Of a stretch of DNA of 49,648 nt, positions 28,640 to 39,486 are shown piece by piece. Source of the DNA: Variovorax sp. E3 (GTDB taxonomy: Bacteria; Pseudomonadota; Gammaproteobacteria; Burkholderiales; Burkholderiaceae_C); contig NZ_MOWM01000045.1 in NCBI RefSeq assembly GCF_016082275.1, forward strand, positions 1 through 49,648, given 5' to 3'. How positions within the stretch are numbered: position 1 is the stretch's first letter; every line of letters begins with the position of its first letter. The notes beneath the pieces are model-generated. The model worked only from the letters and a program-made list of their open reading frames with translations. It made no database searches and was not told the origin of the DNA. A program made the position numbers and the translations under genes.

Positions 28640-30231
28640 CCGTGCGCTGCCTGTCGGTCAACCTCAATGCCGTGCTGGTCGAGCTCGACGACCTGCCGCA
28701 AACGCTGGCGCTGCTGGCCTCGCTGCGCGCCGAGCCCATCGCCGGCATCGAGGAGCTGGTGCCCGCCGCCCGCACGCTGCTCGTCACCTTCCGCCCGGCC
28801 GTGCTGTCCGCAGCCGAGCTTGCACGGCAACTGCGGCTGCGCAACCTCGACGCGCGCGAGCAGCGCGTGGACAAGCGCATCGAGATTCCCGTGCGCTATG
28901 CGGGCGAAGACCTGGCCGAAGTGGCCGGCCTGCTCGGCGTTGCGCCTGACGAAGTGGTGCGCCGCCACACGGGCAGCGACTACACCGTGGCCTTCACCGG
29001 CTTCGCGCCGGGCTTTGCCTATTTGTCGGGCGGCCACCCGAGCCTGAACGTGCCGCGTCGCCAGGTGCCGCGCACGCGCATCCCGGCCGGCGCGGTCGGC
29101 CTCGCGGGCAGCTTCAGCGGCGTGTACCCGCAGGCCAGCCCCGGCGGCTGGCAGATCATCGGCGTGACCGACACGCCGATGTGGGACCTGTCGCGCGAAA
29201 CGCCCGCGCTGCTGCAGCCCGGCGACACGGTGCGCTTCGTCGACGTGAGCGCAGCGCCATTGCCCGAGCCCGAGCCCGTGCCGGCGAGCGACGCGCCCCC
29301 GCATTCGCGGCTGCCGAGCCCGGCGGCTGCGCCCTCGAAATCCGCGCACCCGGCGTGCAGGCGCTGCTGCAGGACCGTGGCCGTCCGGGGCAGGCGCGCC
29401 AGGGCGTGTCCGTCTCCGGCGCGATGGACCAGCGCGCGCTGCAGGCGGCCAACCGGCTCGTCGGCAATGCCTCGGACACCGCCTGCATCGAAGTCGCCTA
29501 CGGCGGCTTCCAGCTCGTGTGCCGTGGCGAGGCCGTGCTGGCCGTCACCGGCGCCGAAGGCTTGGTCATGCTGACCCGCGCCGACGGCGCCAAGTGGCCG
29601 CTGCCGCGCTACCAGCCCTTTGCGCTGCCGACGGCGACACGCTCTCGCTCGGCGAGCCCGACGCCGGCATCCGCAGCTACGTGGCCGTGCGCGGCGGTTT
29701 CGCGGTCGCGCCCGTGCTGGGCAGCTGCTCGAGCGACACGCTGGCCCGCATCGGCCCGCCCGCGCTGAGCGCCGGCGACGTGCTGCCCGTGCACGCCGTG
29801 ACCGTGGGCGCCGTGGTCGGCGCGCCGGAAATTCCGCCGGCCGACCTGCCCGACGTGCACGAGGAAATCGTGCTCGACATCGTGCCCGGCCCGCGCACCG
29901 ACTGGTTCACGCCCGAGGCCATCGCGCAGCTGTGCGGCCAGTCGTGGCGGGTCACGCCGCAGTCCAACCGCGTCGCATCCGGCTGGCCGGCGACGAACCG
30001 ATGGTGCGCGCCAACCTGTCCGAGCTGCCCAGCGAGGGCACCGCGCGCGGCGCGATCCAGGTGCCGTCCAGCGGCCAGCCCGTGCTGTTCCTGGCCGACC
30101 ATCCGCTGACCGGCGGCTACCCGGTGATCGCCTCGGTCGCCACTCATCACCTGGACCGCGCGGGGCAGATCCCCGTGAACGCCCGCGTGCGCTTCCAACC
30201 CGTGGCCGGTCTCGGCCCCGTCGAACACTGA
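28636..30231 (+). CDS. pxpBC: 5-oxoprolinase subunits B and C fused (AHS1-AHS2; three frame breaks)
   Basis: KipI-like (PxpB) and KipA-like (PxpC) parts of the 5-oxoprolinase in one chain of about 532 residues after repair. AHS1: [80 protein letters not shown]2: [103 protein letters not shown]. Breaks in the C5 run at 29296-29300 and near 29629 and 29975 are each repaired by one base. No stop or start separates the halves after repair, hence a fusion. The same AHS1-AHS2 pair forms the carboxyltransferase domain of urea carboxylase. Confidence 0.88.
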
Positions 30232-30244
30232 GCGAAAGTCTCCG

Positions 30245-31971
30245 ATGAAAAAAGTCCTGATCGCCAACCGCGGCGAAATCGCCGTGCGCATCGCGCGCGC
30301 CTGTGCCGACCACGGCGTGCAATCGGTCGCGGTCTACGCCGACGCCGACCTCGACGCACTGCACGTGCGCATGGCCGACGATGCCTACGGCCTGGAGGGC
30401 GACCGCCCCGCCGACACCTATCTCAACATCGCCAAGCTGCTGGCCGTGGCCGCGCGCAGCGGCGCCGATGCCGTGCACCCGGGCTACGGCTTCCTGTCCG
30501 AGAGCGCCGCGTTCGCGCAGGCCGTCATCGACGCGGGGCTGACCTGGGTCGGCCCGTCGCCCGCCGCCATCGCGCGCCTGGGCGACAAGGTGCAGGCACG
30601 CAAGCTCGCCATGAAGGTCGGCGCGCCGCTGGTCGCGGGTACGGCCGACCCGGTGCAGAGCGCGGCCGAGGTGCTGGCCTTTGCCGAGCAGCACGGCCTG
30701 CCCGTGGCCATCAAGGCCGCGTTCGGCGGCGGCGGGCGCGGCATCAAGGTCGCGTGGCGCATGGACGAGGTCGAGGGCCTGTACGAGTCGGCCGTGCGCG
30801 AGGCCGTCACCGCCTTCGGCCGCGGCGAGTGCTACGTCGAGCAGTTCCTCGACCGGCCGCGCCACGTCGAGGCGCAGGTGCTCGGCGACACGCACGGCAA
30901 CGTCGTGGTGCTCGGCACGCGCGACTGCTCGCTGCAACGGCGCAACCAGAAGCTGGTGGAAGAAGCGCCCGCGCCTTTCCTCACCGACGCGCAGCGCGAG
31001 CGCATCCACCAGTCGGCGCGCGACATCTGCGCCGAGGCCGGCTACACCGGCGCCGGCACGGTCGAGTTCATGCTCAGCGCGAGCGGCGCCATCTCGTTCC
31101 TCGAGGTCAACACGCGGCTGCAGGTCGAGCACCCGGTGACGGAAGAAACCACCGGCATCGACCTCGTGGTCGAGCAGTTGCGCATCGCCGAAGGCCTGCC
31201 GCTGTCGGTCACCGAGACGCCCGCGCCGCGCGGCCATGCGTTCGAGTTCCGCATCAACGCCGAGGACGTGGGCCGGGGCTTCCTGCCCACGCCGGGGCCG
31301 GTGAAGGTGTTCGACGTGCCCTCGGGCCCGGGCGTGCGTATCGACACCGGCGTGGTGGCCGGCTCGACCGTGCCGGGCACCTTCGATTCGTTGATGGCCA
31401 AGCTCATCGTCACCGGCGCCACGCGCGAGCAGGCCGTGGTGCGGGCGCGCCGCGCGCTGAAGGAGTTCCGCATCGAGGCGTGGCCTCGGTGCTGCCGTTC
31501 CACCGCGCCGCGATGGCGCACCCCGACTTCGTGTCGGGCGACGGCTTCAAGGTGCACACGCGCTGGATCGAGACCGACTTCGCCAACGGCGAGGCCGCCG
31601 CCGCGCGGCCCGTGGCGCAGCCCGACAGCACGCTGGTTCGCACCGCCATCGAGGTCGACGGCCGGCGCCTGTCGCTGGGCCTGCCGCCCGAACTGCTGCG
31701 CGGGCTGTCGTCGGCCGGCACGGGCACTGCGGCGCCGGCCGAGGCCGTGGCGGTGCAGGACCCGGCCGCCGTGGCCGCGCCCGTGTCGGGCACGGTGCAG
31801 GGCTGGAAGGTGGCCGACGGCGACGAGGTGGCCGAGGGCGCCGTCATCGCCGTCATGGAAGCAATGAAGATGGAAATGCAGGTGCTCGCGCACCGCGCGG
31901 GGCGCATCGCGTTCGGCGTGACAGCGGGTGGCTACGTGGCGGCCGGCGCGCCGATCGCGACCATCGGCTGA
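30245..31971 (+). CDS. Biotin carboxylase fused to biotin carrier domain (one frame break)
   Basis: About 575 residues after repair. The N-terminal 445 residues are a biotin carboxylase: [39 protein letters not shown], the ATP-grasp loop [33 protein letters not shown] and [20 protein letters not shown]. The last 75 residues are a biotinyl domain with the acceptor Lys in EAMKMEMQ (codon at 31867). The break at the GG 31487-31488 is repaired by one G ([16 protein letters not shown]). No acyl-CoA carboxyltransferase gene is in the window; the only carboxyltransferase-like fold nearby is the PxpBC fusion 13 bp upstream. The physiological acceptor is unknown. Confidence 0.92.
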
Positions 31972-31984
31972 GGTTTGCATCCCC

Positions 31985-32011
31985 GGCGCCTAGGGTTTAC
32001 ACCAAGGCGCC
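31985..32011. repeat. Hairpin after the 5-oxoproline operon
   Basis: GGCGCCT (31985-31991) and AGGCGCC (32005-32011) form a perfect 7-bp stem with a 13-base loop, 14 bp after the biotin carboxylase stop. There is no T-run. It could be a transcription end or a protein site. Confidence 0.35.
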
Positions 32012-32022
32012 CATCCGACACA

Positions 32023-32058
32023 CCGGACGGCCCACGCGGCCACGGTCCGGGCGTCCGG
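32023..32058. promoter_or_regulatory. CCGGACG/CGTCCGG inverted repeat, candidate upstream activator site for dctA
   Basis: CCGGACG (32023-32029) and CGTCCGG (32052-32058), 22 bp apart, about 80-110 bp upstream of a sigma-54 promoter, the normal distance for an enhancer-binding protein such as DctD. A second small palindrome, CCTTG-TAGAT-CAAGG, lies at 32089-32103. Inference from position and symmetry. Confidence 0.35.
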
Positions 32059-32134
32059 CGGCGCACCCCGTGCCCGCCCGCGCAACTTCCTTGTAGATCA
32101 AGGACTTAGCCTCCGCGGCACGGTCGCCGCCGCG

Positions 32135-32150
32135 TGGCACATCGATTGCT
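32135..32150 (+). promoter_or_regulatory. Sigma-54 (-24/-12) promoter of dctA
   Basis: TGGCAC (32135-32140), five bases, TTGCT (32146-32150): an exact match to the sigma-54 consensus TGGCAC-N5-TTGCW with correct spacing. Transcription would start near 32161, giving a 270-base leader before dctA. The sigma-54 activator DctD is encoded 4 kb downstream, which fits the known control of dctA in rhizobia and pseudomonads. Confidence 0.85.
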
Positions 32151-32213
32151 CAATGCCTGGGCTGGGCCGCATCTTCCGATGCGGACCCCGGCCACGACAC
32201 AGGAAACAAATCG

Positions 32214-32318
32214 ATGAGCACCATGGGCGACCTCGACCCCACCCACGACCTGTTGAACCGCCCCGTCTGCCAGGGGCGGCGCGACGGCGTGCGCGCGCCG
32301 CGCCCGCTGACAGCCTGA
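32214..32318 (+). CDS. Possible 34-codon leader peptide upstream of dctA
   Basis: An ATG at 32214 preceded by AGGAA (32201-32205) opens a 34-residue frame, [20 protein letters not shown] and on to PRPLTA, ending 113 bp before the dctA start. It lies wholly inside the expected sigma-54 transcript. I do not recognise it; it could be a leader, a small protein or chance. The remaining 32319-32431 holds only the dctA ribosome site. Confidence 0.3.
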   Translation: MSTMGDLDPTHDLLNRPVCQGRRDGVRAPRPLTA

Positions 32319-32431
32319 GCGCCGAGGCGCCGATCGATTTCCCGATGCCGAACCCGTACCGGCAGCGCGACCGCTGCGACCGGCGGTGGCAGGCCCATGC
32401 CGCCGGCATCCGACATTTTTTAGGAGACCCC

Positions 32432-33775
32432 GTGGACCATCAATCCGTACCCAAGCCCTTTTACAAGTCCCTGTACTTCCAGGTCATCACCGCCATCGTG
32501 CTCGGCGTGCTGCTGGGGCATTTCTATCCGGACACCGGCGCCTCGATGAAGCCGCTAGGCGACGGCTTCATCAAGCTGATCAAGATGATCATCGCGCCCA
32601 TCATCTTCTGCACGGTGGTGGTGGGCATCGCCGGCATGGAAGACATGAAGAAGGTCGGCAAGACCGGCGGCCTGGCGCTGCTTTACTTCGAGATCGTGAG
32701 CAGCCTGGCGCTGATCGTGGGCCTCGTGATCATCAACATCGTGCAGCCGGGCCACGGCATGAACGTCGACGTGAGCACGCTCGACGCCAAGTCCGTGGCC
32801 GCCTACACCGGCCCGGGCAAGATGGCCTCGACGACGGAGTTCCTGCTCAACGTCATTCCCAGCACCGTGGTCGACGCCTTCGCCAAGGGCGAGATCCTGC
32901 AGGTGCTGCTGGTCGCGGTGATGTTCGGCTTCGCGCTGCACAAGTTCGGCGGGCGCGGCACGCTGGTGTTCGACGTGATCGAGAAGGGCTCGCACGTGCT
33001 CTTCGGCATCGTCGGCTACATCATGAAGGTGGCGCCCATCGGTGCCTTCGGCGCCATGGCCTTCACCATCGGCAAGTACGGCGTGGGCTCGCTGGTGTCG
33101 CTCGGCGCGCTGATGGCGACCTTCTACGCCACCTGCCTGTTCTTCATCTTCGTGGTGCTCGGGGGCATCGCGCGCTTCCATGGCTTCAGCATCTGGAAGT
33201 TCATCAAGTACATCAAGGAAGAGCTGCTGATCGTGCTGGGCACGTCTTCCAGCGAGGCCGCGCTGCCGCGCATGATGGCCAAGATGGAGAACCTGGGCGC
33301 CAAGAAGTCGGTGGTCGGGCTGGTGATTCCCACGGGCTATTCGTTCAACCTGGACGGCACCTCGATCTACCTGACGATGGCGGCGGTGTTCATTGCGCAG
33401 GCCACCAACACGCCGATGACGCTGACCCAGCAGATCACGCTGCTGGCGGTGCTGCTGCTCACCTCGAAGGGCGCGGCGGGCGTCACGGGCAGCGGCTTCA
33501 TCGTGCTGGCGGCCACGCTGTCGGCGGTGGGGCATGTGCCGGTGGCGGGGCTCGCCCTCATCCTGGGCATCGACCGCTTCATGTCGGAAGCGCGCGCGCT
33601 GACCAACCTGATCGGCAACGGCGTGGCCACGCTGGTGGTCGCCAAGTGGACCGGCGACCTGGACACCGTGCGCATGCACCAGCACCTGAACCAGGAAAGC
33701 ACCGCCGAGGCCGACGAGCCCGAGCGCGTGCTCGATGTCAACGAGGCGCGGATGCCTGCCGGTTCGGGTCGCTGA
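32432..33775 (+). CDS. dctA: C4-dicarboxylate:cation symporter DctA
   Basis: Imports succinate, fumarate, malate and related acids across the inner membrane. It has 447 residues with the DAACS family pattern: [40 protein letters not shown], the Ser-rich hairpin [40 protein letters not shown], and [18 protein letters not shown], with the final [21 protein letters not shown] start at GTG 32432 because TAGGAG (32421-32426) sits six bases upstream and the protein start matches the family; longer in-frame starts lack a ribosome site. Controlled by the sigma-54 promoter at 32135. Confidence 0.95.
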   Translation: MDHQSVPKPFYKSLYFQVITAIVLGVLLGHFYPDTGASMKPLGDGFIKLIKMIIAPIIFCTVVVGIAGMEDMKKVGKTGGLALLYFEIVSSLALIVGLVIINIVQPGHGMNVDVSTLDAKSVAAYTGPGKMASTTEFLLNVIPSTVVDAFAKGEILQVLLVAVMFGFALHKFGGRGTLVFDVIEKGSHVLFGIVGYIMKVAPIGAFGAMAFTIGKYGVGSLVSLGALMATFYATCLFFIFVVLGGIARFHGFSIWKFIKYIKEELLIVLGTSSSEAALPRMMAKMENLGAKKSVVGLVIPTGYSFNLDGTSIYLTMAAVFIAQATNTPMTLTQQITLLAVLLLTSKGAAGVTGSGFIVLAATLSAVGHVPVAGLALILGIDRFMSEARALTNLIGNGVATLVVAKWTGDLDTVRMHQHLNQESTAEADEPERVLDVNEARMPAGSGR

Positions 33776-33818
33776 GGCCGGTCATCCAGCACACATCCAC
33801 ACAACGAGGAGCCATCGA

Positions 33819-34583
33819 ATGAGCGACACGACGCAGGACAGGAAGCAACAAGTGGTGCTGGTCACCGGCGGCATGGGCGGGCTGGGCGAAACCATTTCCA
33901 CCAAGATGATCGACGCGGGCTACCAGCTGGCCGTGACCTATTCGCCGGGCAACAAGTCGCATGCCGAATGGGTGGCGCAGATGGCCGGGCGCGGCTACCG
34001 CATCCTGGCGGTGCCCTGCGACGTGGCCGACTTCGATTCGTGCGAGCGCGCCGTGGCCGAGGTGACCGAGGCGCTGGGCCCGGTCGACGTGCTGGTCAAC
34101 AACGCGGGCATCACGCGCGACATGACCTTCAAGAAGATGGACCGCATCAACTGGGACGCCGTGCTGCGCACCAACCTCGACAGCCTGTTCAACATGAGCA
34201 AGCAGGTGGCCGACGGCATGGTCGAGCGGGGCTGGGGCCGCATCATCAACGTGTCGTCGGTGAACGGCTCCAAGGGCGCGTTCGGCCAGACCAACTACTC
34301 GGCGGCCAAGGCCGGCGTGCACGGCTTCACCAAGGCGCTGGCGCTCGAAGTGGCGAAGAAGGGCGTGACGGTGAACACCATCTCGCCGGGCTACATCGGC
34401 ACGAAGATGGTCACGGCCATTCCGAAGGAAGTGCTCGACAGCAAGATCCTGCCGCACATTCCGGTGGGCCGGCTGGGCAAGCCGGAAGAGGTGGCGGGGC
34501 TCATCATCTACCTGGCCTCGCAGGAGGCGGCGTTCGTGACGGGCGCCAACATCGCCATCAACGGCGGCCAGCACATGCAATGA
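33819..34583 (+). CDS. phaB: Acetoacetyl-CoA reductase-like SDR (PhaB/FabG family)
   Basis: A 254-residue NADPH-type SDR close to PhaB, which reduces acetoacetyl-CoA to (R)-3-hydroxybutyryl-CoA for polyhydroxybutyrate. Motifs: VVLVTGGMGGLGETISTKMI, VLVNNAGITRDMTFKKMDRI, INVSSVNGSKGAFGQTNYSA with the catalytic Tyr-x3-Lys (YSAAK), VNTISPGYIGTKMV, and a C-terminal GGQHM ending typical of PhaB. ACGAGGA at 33804-33810 supports the start. It sits 43 bp after dctA and before dctB, an unusual position that may put it on the dicarboxylate-induced transcript. FabG-like function cannot be excluded. Confidence 0.87.
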   Translation: MSDTTQDRKQQVVLVTGGMGGLGETISTKMIDAGYQLAVTYSPGNKSHAEWVAQMAGRGYRILAVPCDVADFDSCERAVAEVTEALGPVDVLVNNAGITRDMTFKKMDRINWDAVLRTNLDSLFNMSKQVADGMVERGWGRIINVSSVNGSKGAFGQTNYSAAKAGVHGFTKALALEVAKKGVTVNTISPGYIGTKMVTAIPKEVLDSKILPHIPVGRLGKPEEVAGLIIYLASQEAAFVTGANIAINGGQHMQ

Positions 34584-34651
34584 ACGGCGGCGCCGCGCGC
34601 CATCGGGCAGGCACCGATGCGCGGGCCGCGGCCTTGTGCAATAACGGGCCC

Positions 34652-36501
34652 ATGATTTCACGGGAGCCGGCCCGGCGCTTCGATTTGCCTTCCGAAAACT
34701 ACAGACGATGGCGCGGCCTTGCGCGCTGGTGCGGCGCACTGGCCCTGGTGGCGGTGGCCGCCTTTGCCGGCCACCAGATCGCCATGCAGGCGGGCCTGGC
34801 ACGGCTGCGCGAGGCGGCCGAGCACCGGCTCGACATGCTCGCGACCGGGCTCGACGCGACCTGGCCCGCTTCGACTACCTGCCCGCGCTGCTGGAGATGA
34901 CGCCCATCGTGCCGGCGCTGCTGGGCACGCCGTCGGACACGCACCTGCGCGACGCGGTCAACCGCTATCTCGACGGCGTCAACGCCACGGCCGGCGCCGA
35001 GATGCTGTACGTGCTCGACGGCTCGGGCACCTCGCTGGCGGCCTCCGACTGGGACAAGCCCGGCACCACCCTGGGCCAGGACCTGTCGTTCCGGCCCTAT
35101 GTGATCGACGCGCTCGGGCAGGGCCGGGGGCGCTTCTACGGCGTGGGCATCACGAGCAAGCGGCCGGGCTACTACCTGTCGTATGCGCTGCGCCGCGGCC
35201 AGCCCTCGCGCGGCGTGGTGGCGGTCAAGGTCAACCTCGAGGAGGCCGAGCGCGCCTGGCGCAAGCTGCCGGGCGACGTGGCGCTGATCGACCAGCGCGG
35301 CGTGGTGATCCTGTCCACGCGCGACGACCTGAAGTTCCGCCCGCTGCTGCCGCTGGATGCGCTGCAGCGCGCCGAAGTGCTGCGCTCGCGCCCCTATGGC
35401 GAGGCCAGCCTGCAGCCCCTGCGCTGGTCGCAGAAGGAATCGCTGGACCGCGACGTGCAGGTGATCTCGCTGGACGGCACCGACCAGCTCGCCTCGGCCC
35501 GCACGCTGCGCGGCGCGCCCTGGCAGCTGGTGCTGCTGGACGACCTGGCGCCGGTGCGGGCGGCGGCGCGCAACGGGGCCATCACCGCGAGCCTGGCCAT
35601 GGCGGTGCTGCTGCTGGTGGCCGTCGCGCTGTGGCAGCGCCGCCGCGCGGTGCGCCAGAAGCTGGCCAACCAGGCCGCGCTGCAGGCCGCGCACGACACG
35701 CTCGAGTCGACCGTGGTGGCGCGCACCGCGCAGTTGCGCGCGGCGCAGGGCGAGCTGGTGCACGCGGGCAAGATGGCCGCGCTGGGCCAGATGTCGGCCG
35801 GCGTGGTGCACGAGCTCAACCAGCCGCTCACGGCCATGCGCACGCTCTCGGAGAGCGCGGGCATCCTGCTGGACAAGGACCGCCTGGACGACGTGCGCGG
35901 CAACCTGCAGCGCATTCGCGACATGGTCGACCGGCTCGCGCGCCTGACCTCGCAGCTGAAGACCTTCGCGCACAGGAGCGAGCTGCCGCTGGTGCCGCTG
36001 CTGCTGTCGCAGGCCATCGTCGACGCGCAGGTGCTGGTGGCCGACGCCTCGAAGAAGCAGCGCATCGGCATCGAGGTCGACGTGCAGCCCGCCGCGCTCA
36101 GCGTCATGGCCGAGGAGGCCGCGCTGGGCAGCGTGCTCGTCAACCTGATGCGCAACGCCATCGACGCCATGCAGGACACGCCGCAGCGCACGCTGCGCCT
36201 GACGGCGCGGCCCAGGGAGGGCCGCGTGGTCCTGAGCGTGAGCGACACCGGGCCCGGCATTCATCCCCGCATCCTGCCGCGCCTGTTCGAGCCCTTCGTC
36301 ACCAGCAAGCCGGCGGGCGCGGGGCTGGGGCTGGGCCTGGTGATCTCGGCACAATTGGTGCGGGCCATGGACGGCACGCTGCGCGCGACCAACCTGGAAG
36401 AAGGCGGGGCCTGCTTCATGATCGACCTGCCCGCCGCCATTGCCGTGATCCACAGCCCGCCCGTGCCTTCCCCCGCGTATTCCATTGAACAACAGGAGTG
36501 A
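34652..36501 (+). CDS. dctB: Sensor histidine kinase DctB (one frame break)
   Basis: Membrane sensor for C4-dicarboxylates, about 616 residues after repair. N-terminal helix ALALVAVAAFAGHQIAMQAG, a periplasmic PDC-type sensor (LGQDLSFRPYVIDALGQGRG, RFYGVGITSKRPGYYLSYAL), a second membrane helix (ASLAMAVLLLVAVALWQ), a short coiled coil, the H-box GQMSAGVVHELNQPLTAMRT, N-box NLMRNAIDAM, and G-boxes SDTGPGIHPRI and GAGLGLGLVISAQLV. One C added at the CC 34860-34861 joins the N terminus (MISREPARRFDLP) to ARFDYLPALLEM. The FYGVGITSKRPGYY segment is typical of DctB. dctD begins 7 bp after the stop. Confidence 0.92.
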
Positions 36502-36508
36502 TTTCCAA

Positions 36509-37862
<1,354 letters not shown>

Positions 37863-37870
<8 letters not shown>

Positions 37871-38770
37871 CCATCCGCGCGACGCGGCGGCTTCGCCTGC
37901 GGCCACGAAGCGGCGCTCGCGCATCCACTTGGTCATGACCCACTTCTCGCCCCGGGTCACGGCCGCACTGGCATGCAGGGAGCGCGCGTCGACGCGGCCG
38001 CTGTCGTCGCAGTACTCGAAGTAGCAGGCGTTGCCGCGAATCGGCGAGACCGCCAGGCCCAGTTGCGGGAAGACGGTCTGGCCACCTTCCGGCACGTCGT
38101 TCAGGTAGGTCACCAGCGTGCTGACGCGCTGCCCGCTGCGCGCGATGGATTCGCGGTTGGCGGCGTTGCCGGGTGCCAGGTAGTCGTGATGGGGCTCGCT
38201 GCCCGCGCCCGTGGGGTAGTGCAGCACCTGCAGCCCCTCGCCGTTTTCCAGCGGAAGGTTCATCAGCGCCGACAGGCGCCGATCGAGACGGGCGACCAGC
38301 TCGTTCTCGCCCAGCCGGAAGAACATGCCCCAGCTCGCGCGCTTGTCGCTCACCACGTCGCGCCCGCTCATCGGGTCGACCAGCGTCGAAGGCTTCAGGC
38401 GCGGGCGCGCCATCTCGATCACGGCCTTGCATTCGTCGGCGTCCACGAGGTTGCCGAGCGCGGCAAAGACCGGGTCTTCGCCGCGCGAGTGCACGACGAT
38501 CTCGCGGTCGGCCGCGACGATGCGCGTGCCCGGCGCGAGCCGCGCCACGGGCTTGGCGGGCGCCTCGTCCGGCAGTTCGATGGCGTCGGCCGGCACGGCC
38601 GCGCCGCGCTGGCGCGCATCGACGTAGGCCCGCACGATGGCCTGCGCCGTGCGCTCGTTCATGCCCTGCTTGCGCATGGTGCCCACCAGCGCCTGCGGGG
38701 CCTGGCCGGCGTCGAGGTGGTGCGTGAGCCAGCGGCCCAGTTCGGGCGAGAAGCGGACGACGGTGCTCAC
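37863..38770 (-). CDS. Prolyl 4-hydroxylase-like 2OG-Fe(II) oxygenase (C-terminal frame break)
   Basis: About 302 residues. The C-terminal half is a P4Hc-type 2-oxoglutarate/iron(II) dioxygenase: MARPRLKPSTLVDPMSGRDV, the HxD iron pair in GSEPHHDYLAPGN, TLVTYLNDVPEGGQTVFPQL, ACYFEYCDDSG, and the distal His and 2OG-binding Lys in ARSLHASAAVTRGEKWVMTK. The N-terminal part is helical (DAGQAPQALVGTMRKQGMNE). The frame runs on unstopped into dctD antisense; one missing base between 37885 and 37925 would give the tail ending RVARMVI and the stop at 37863, overlapping the dctD end by 8 bp. The GTG start overlaps the preceding lipoprotein stop by GTGA. Confidence 0.82.
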
Positions 38771-39436
38771 ACCGGGCCCGGTCGGGCGACCCAGCCCTTG
38801 TCGCCGAGCGTGAAGCCCTGGCGCAGTTGCAGCGGCCCGCCCGCGCCGTTCGCGATGCGCGCGATCATCGGGAACACGCGCTGCGCGTCGGCGTTCTGCA
38901 TCCAGGGCGCGGTGTCGACCTGGTAGGTGTAGCTCACCACCGCCAGCGGATGGCCCGCGTCGGAGGCGTCGACCTTGACGTCGACGATCTTCTCGCGCTT
39001 GAGGTGCGCCACGCAGAAGTCGTTGGCGTGCTCGGCTCCCTGGTTGACGTACGGATGCGGCTTGTAGAACTTGCGGCCGGCGTCGGTCAGCTCGAAGCGC
39101 TTGACCGCGCGTCGGGGTTCTCGCTGCTCTTGGGCACGGAGACGACGGTGCTGTGCACCAGCCCCAGTTGCTCCATCACCGGAAACTGCACCGCATGGCG
39201 GGCGCGGAACCGGCCTCGGCTTCGGTCAGGTCGATCGGCCAGTCGAACATGGCCAGGCAGATGTCGCCGCGCTGGGCCAGGTGTTCGTCCAATGCCACGG
39301 CGAGGTTCTCGGGCGTGGGGGCCTTGGCGTCGTGGGCGGCGCTGCAGGCGGCCAGCGCGCAGACGATGGCGATGCCGGTCAGGGCCTTGAGCGAGTTCCG
39401 GGTGCGTCGGTGCGGGTGGAGAGAGCGGAGATTCAT
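38767..39436 (-). CDS. Putative lipoprotein, paralogue of the next gene (two frame breaks)
   Basis: About 223 residues after repair. Signal with lipobox LTGIAIVCALAACSAA, then LAVALDEHLAQRGDICLAMF, FPVMEQLGLVHSTVV, KRFELTDAGRKFYKPHPYV, HLKREKIVDVKVDASDAGHP and a C-terminal LRQGFTLGDKGWV. One C near 39201 and one base near 39106-39111 restore the frame. Layout and motifs (LAQRG-x-x-CLA, LTDAGRK, GW near the end) match the neighbour at 39487-40161, so the pair arose by tandem duplication. Function unknown. Confidence 0.75.
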
Positions 39437-39486
39437 GGGGGCTCGGGTTGATTGTTATGGGTAGCAGTGGCGTGGCGATCGCGGAC

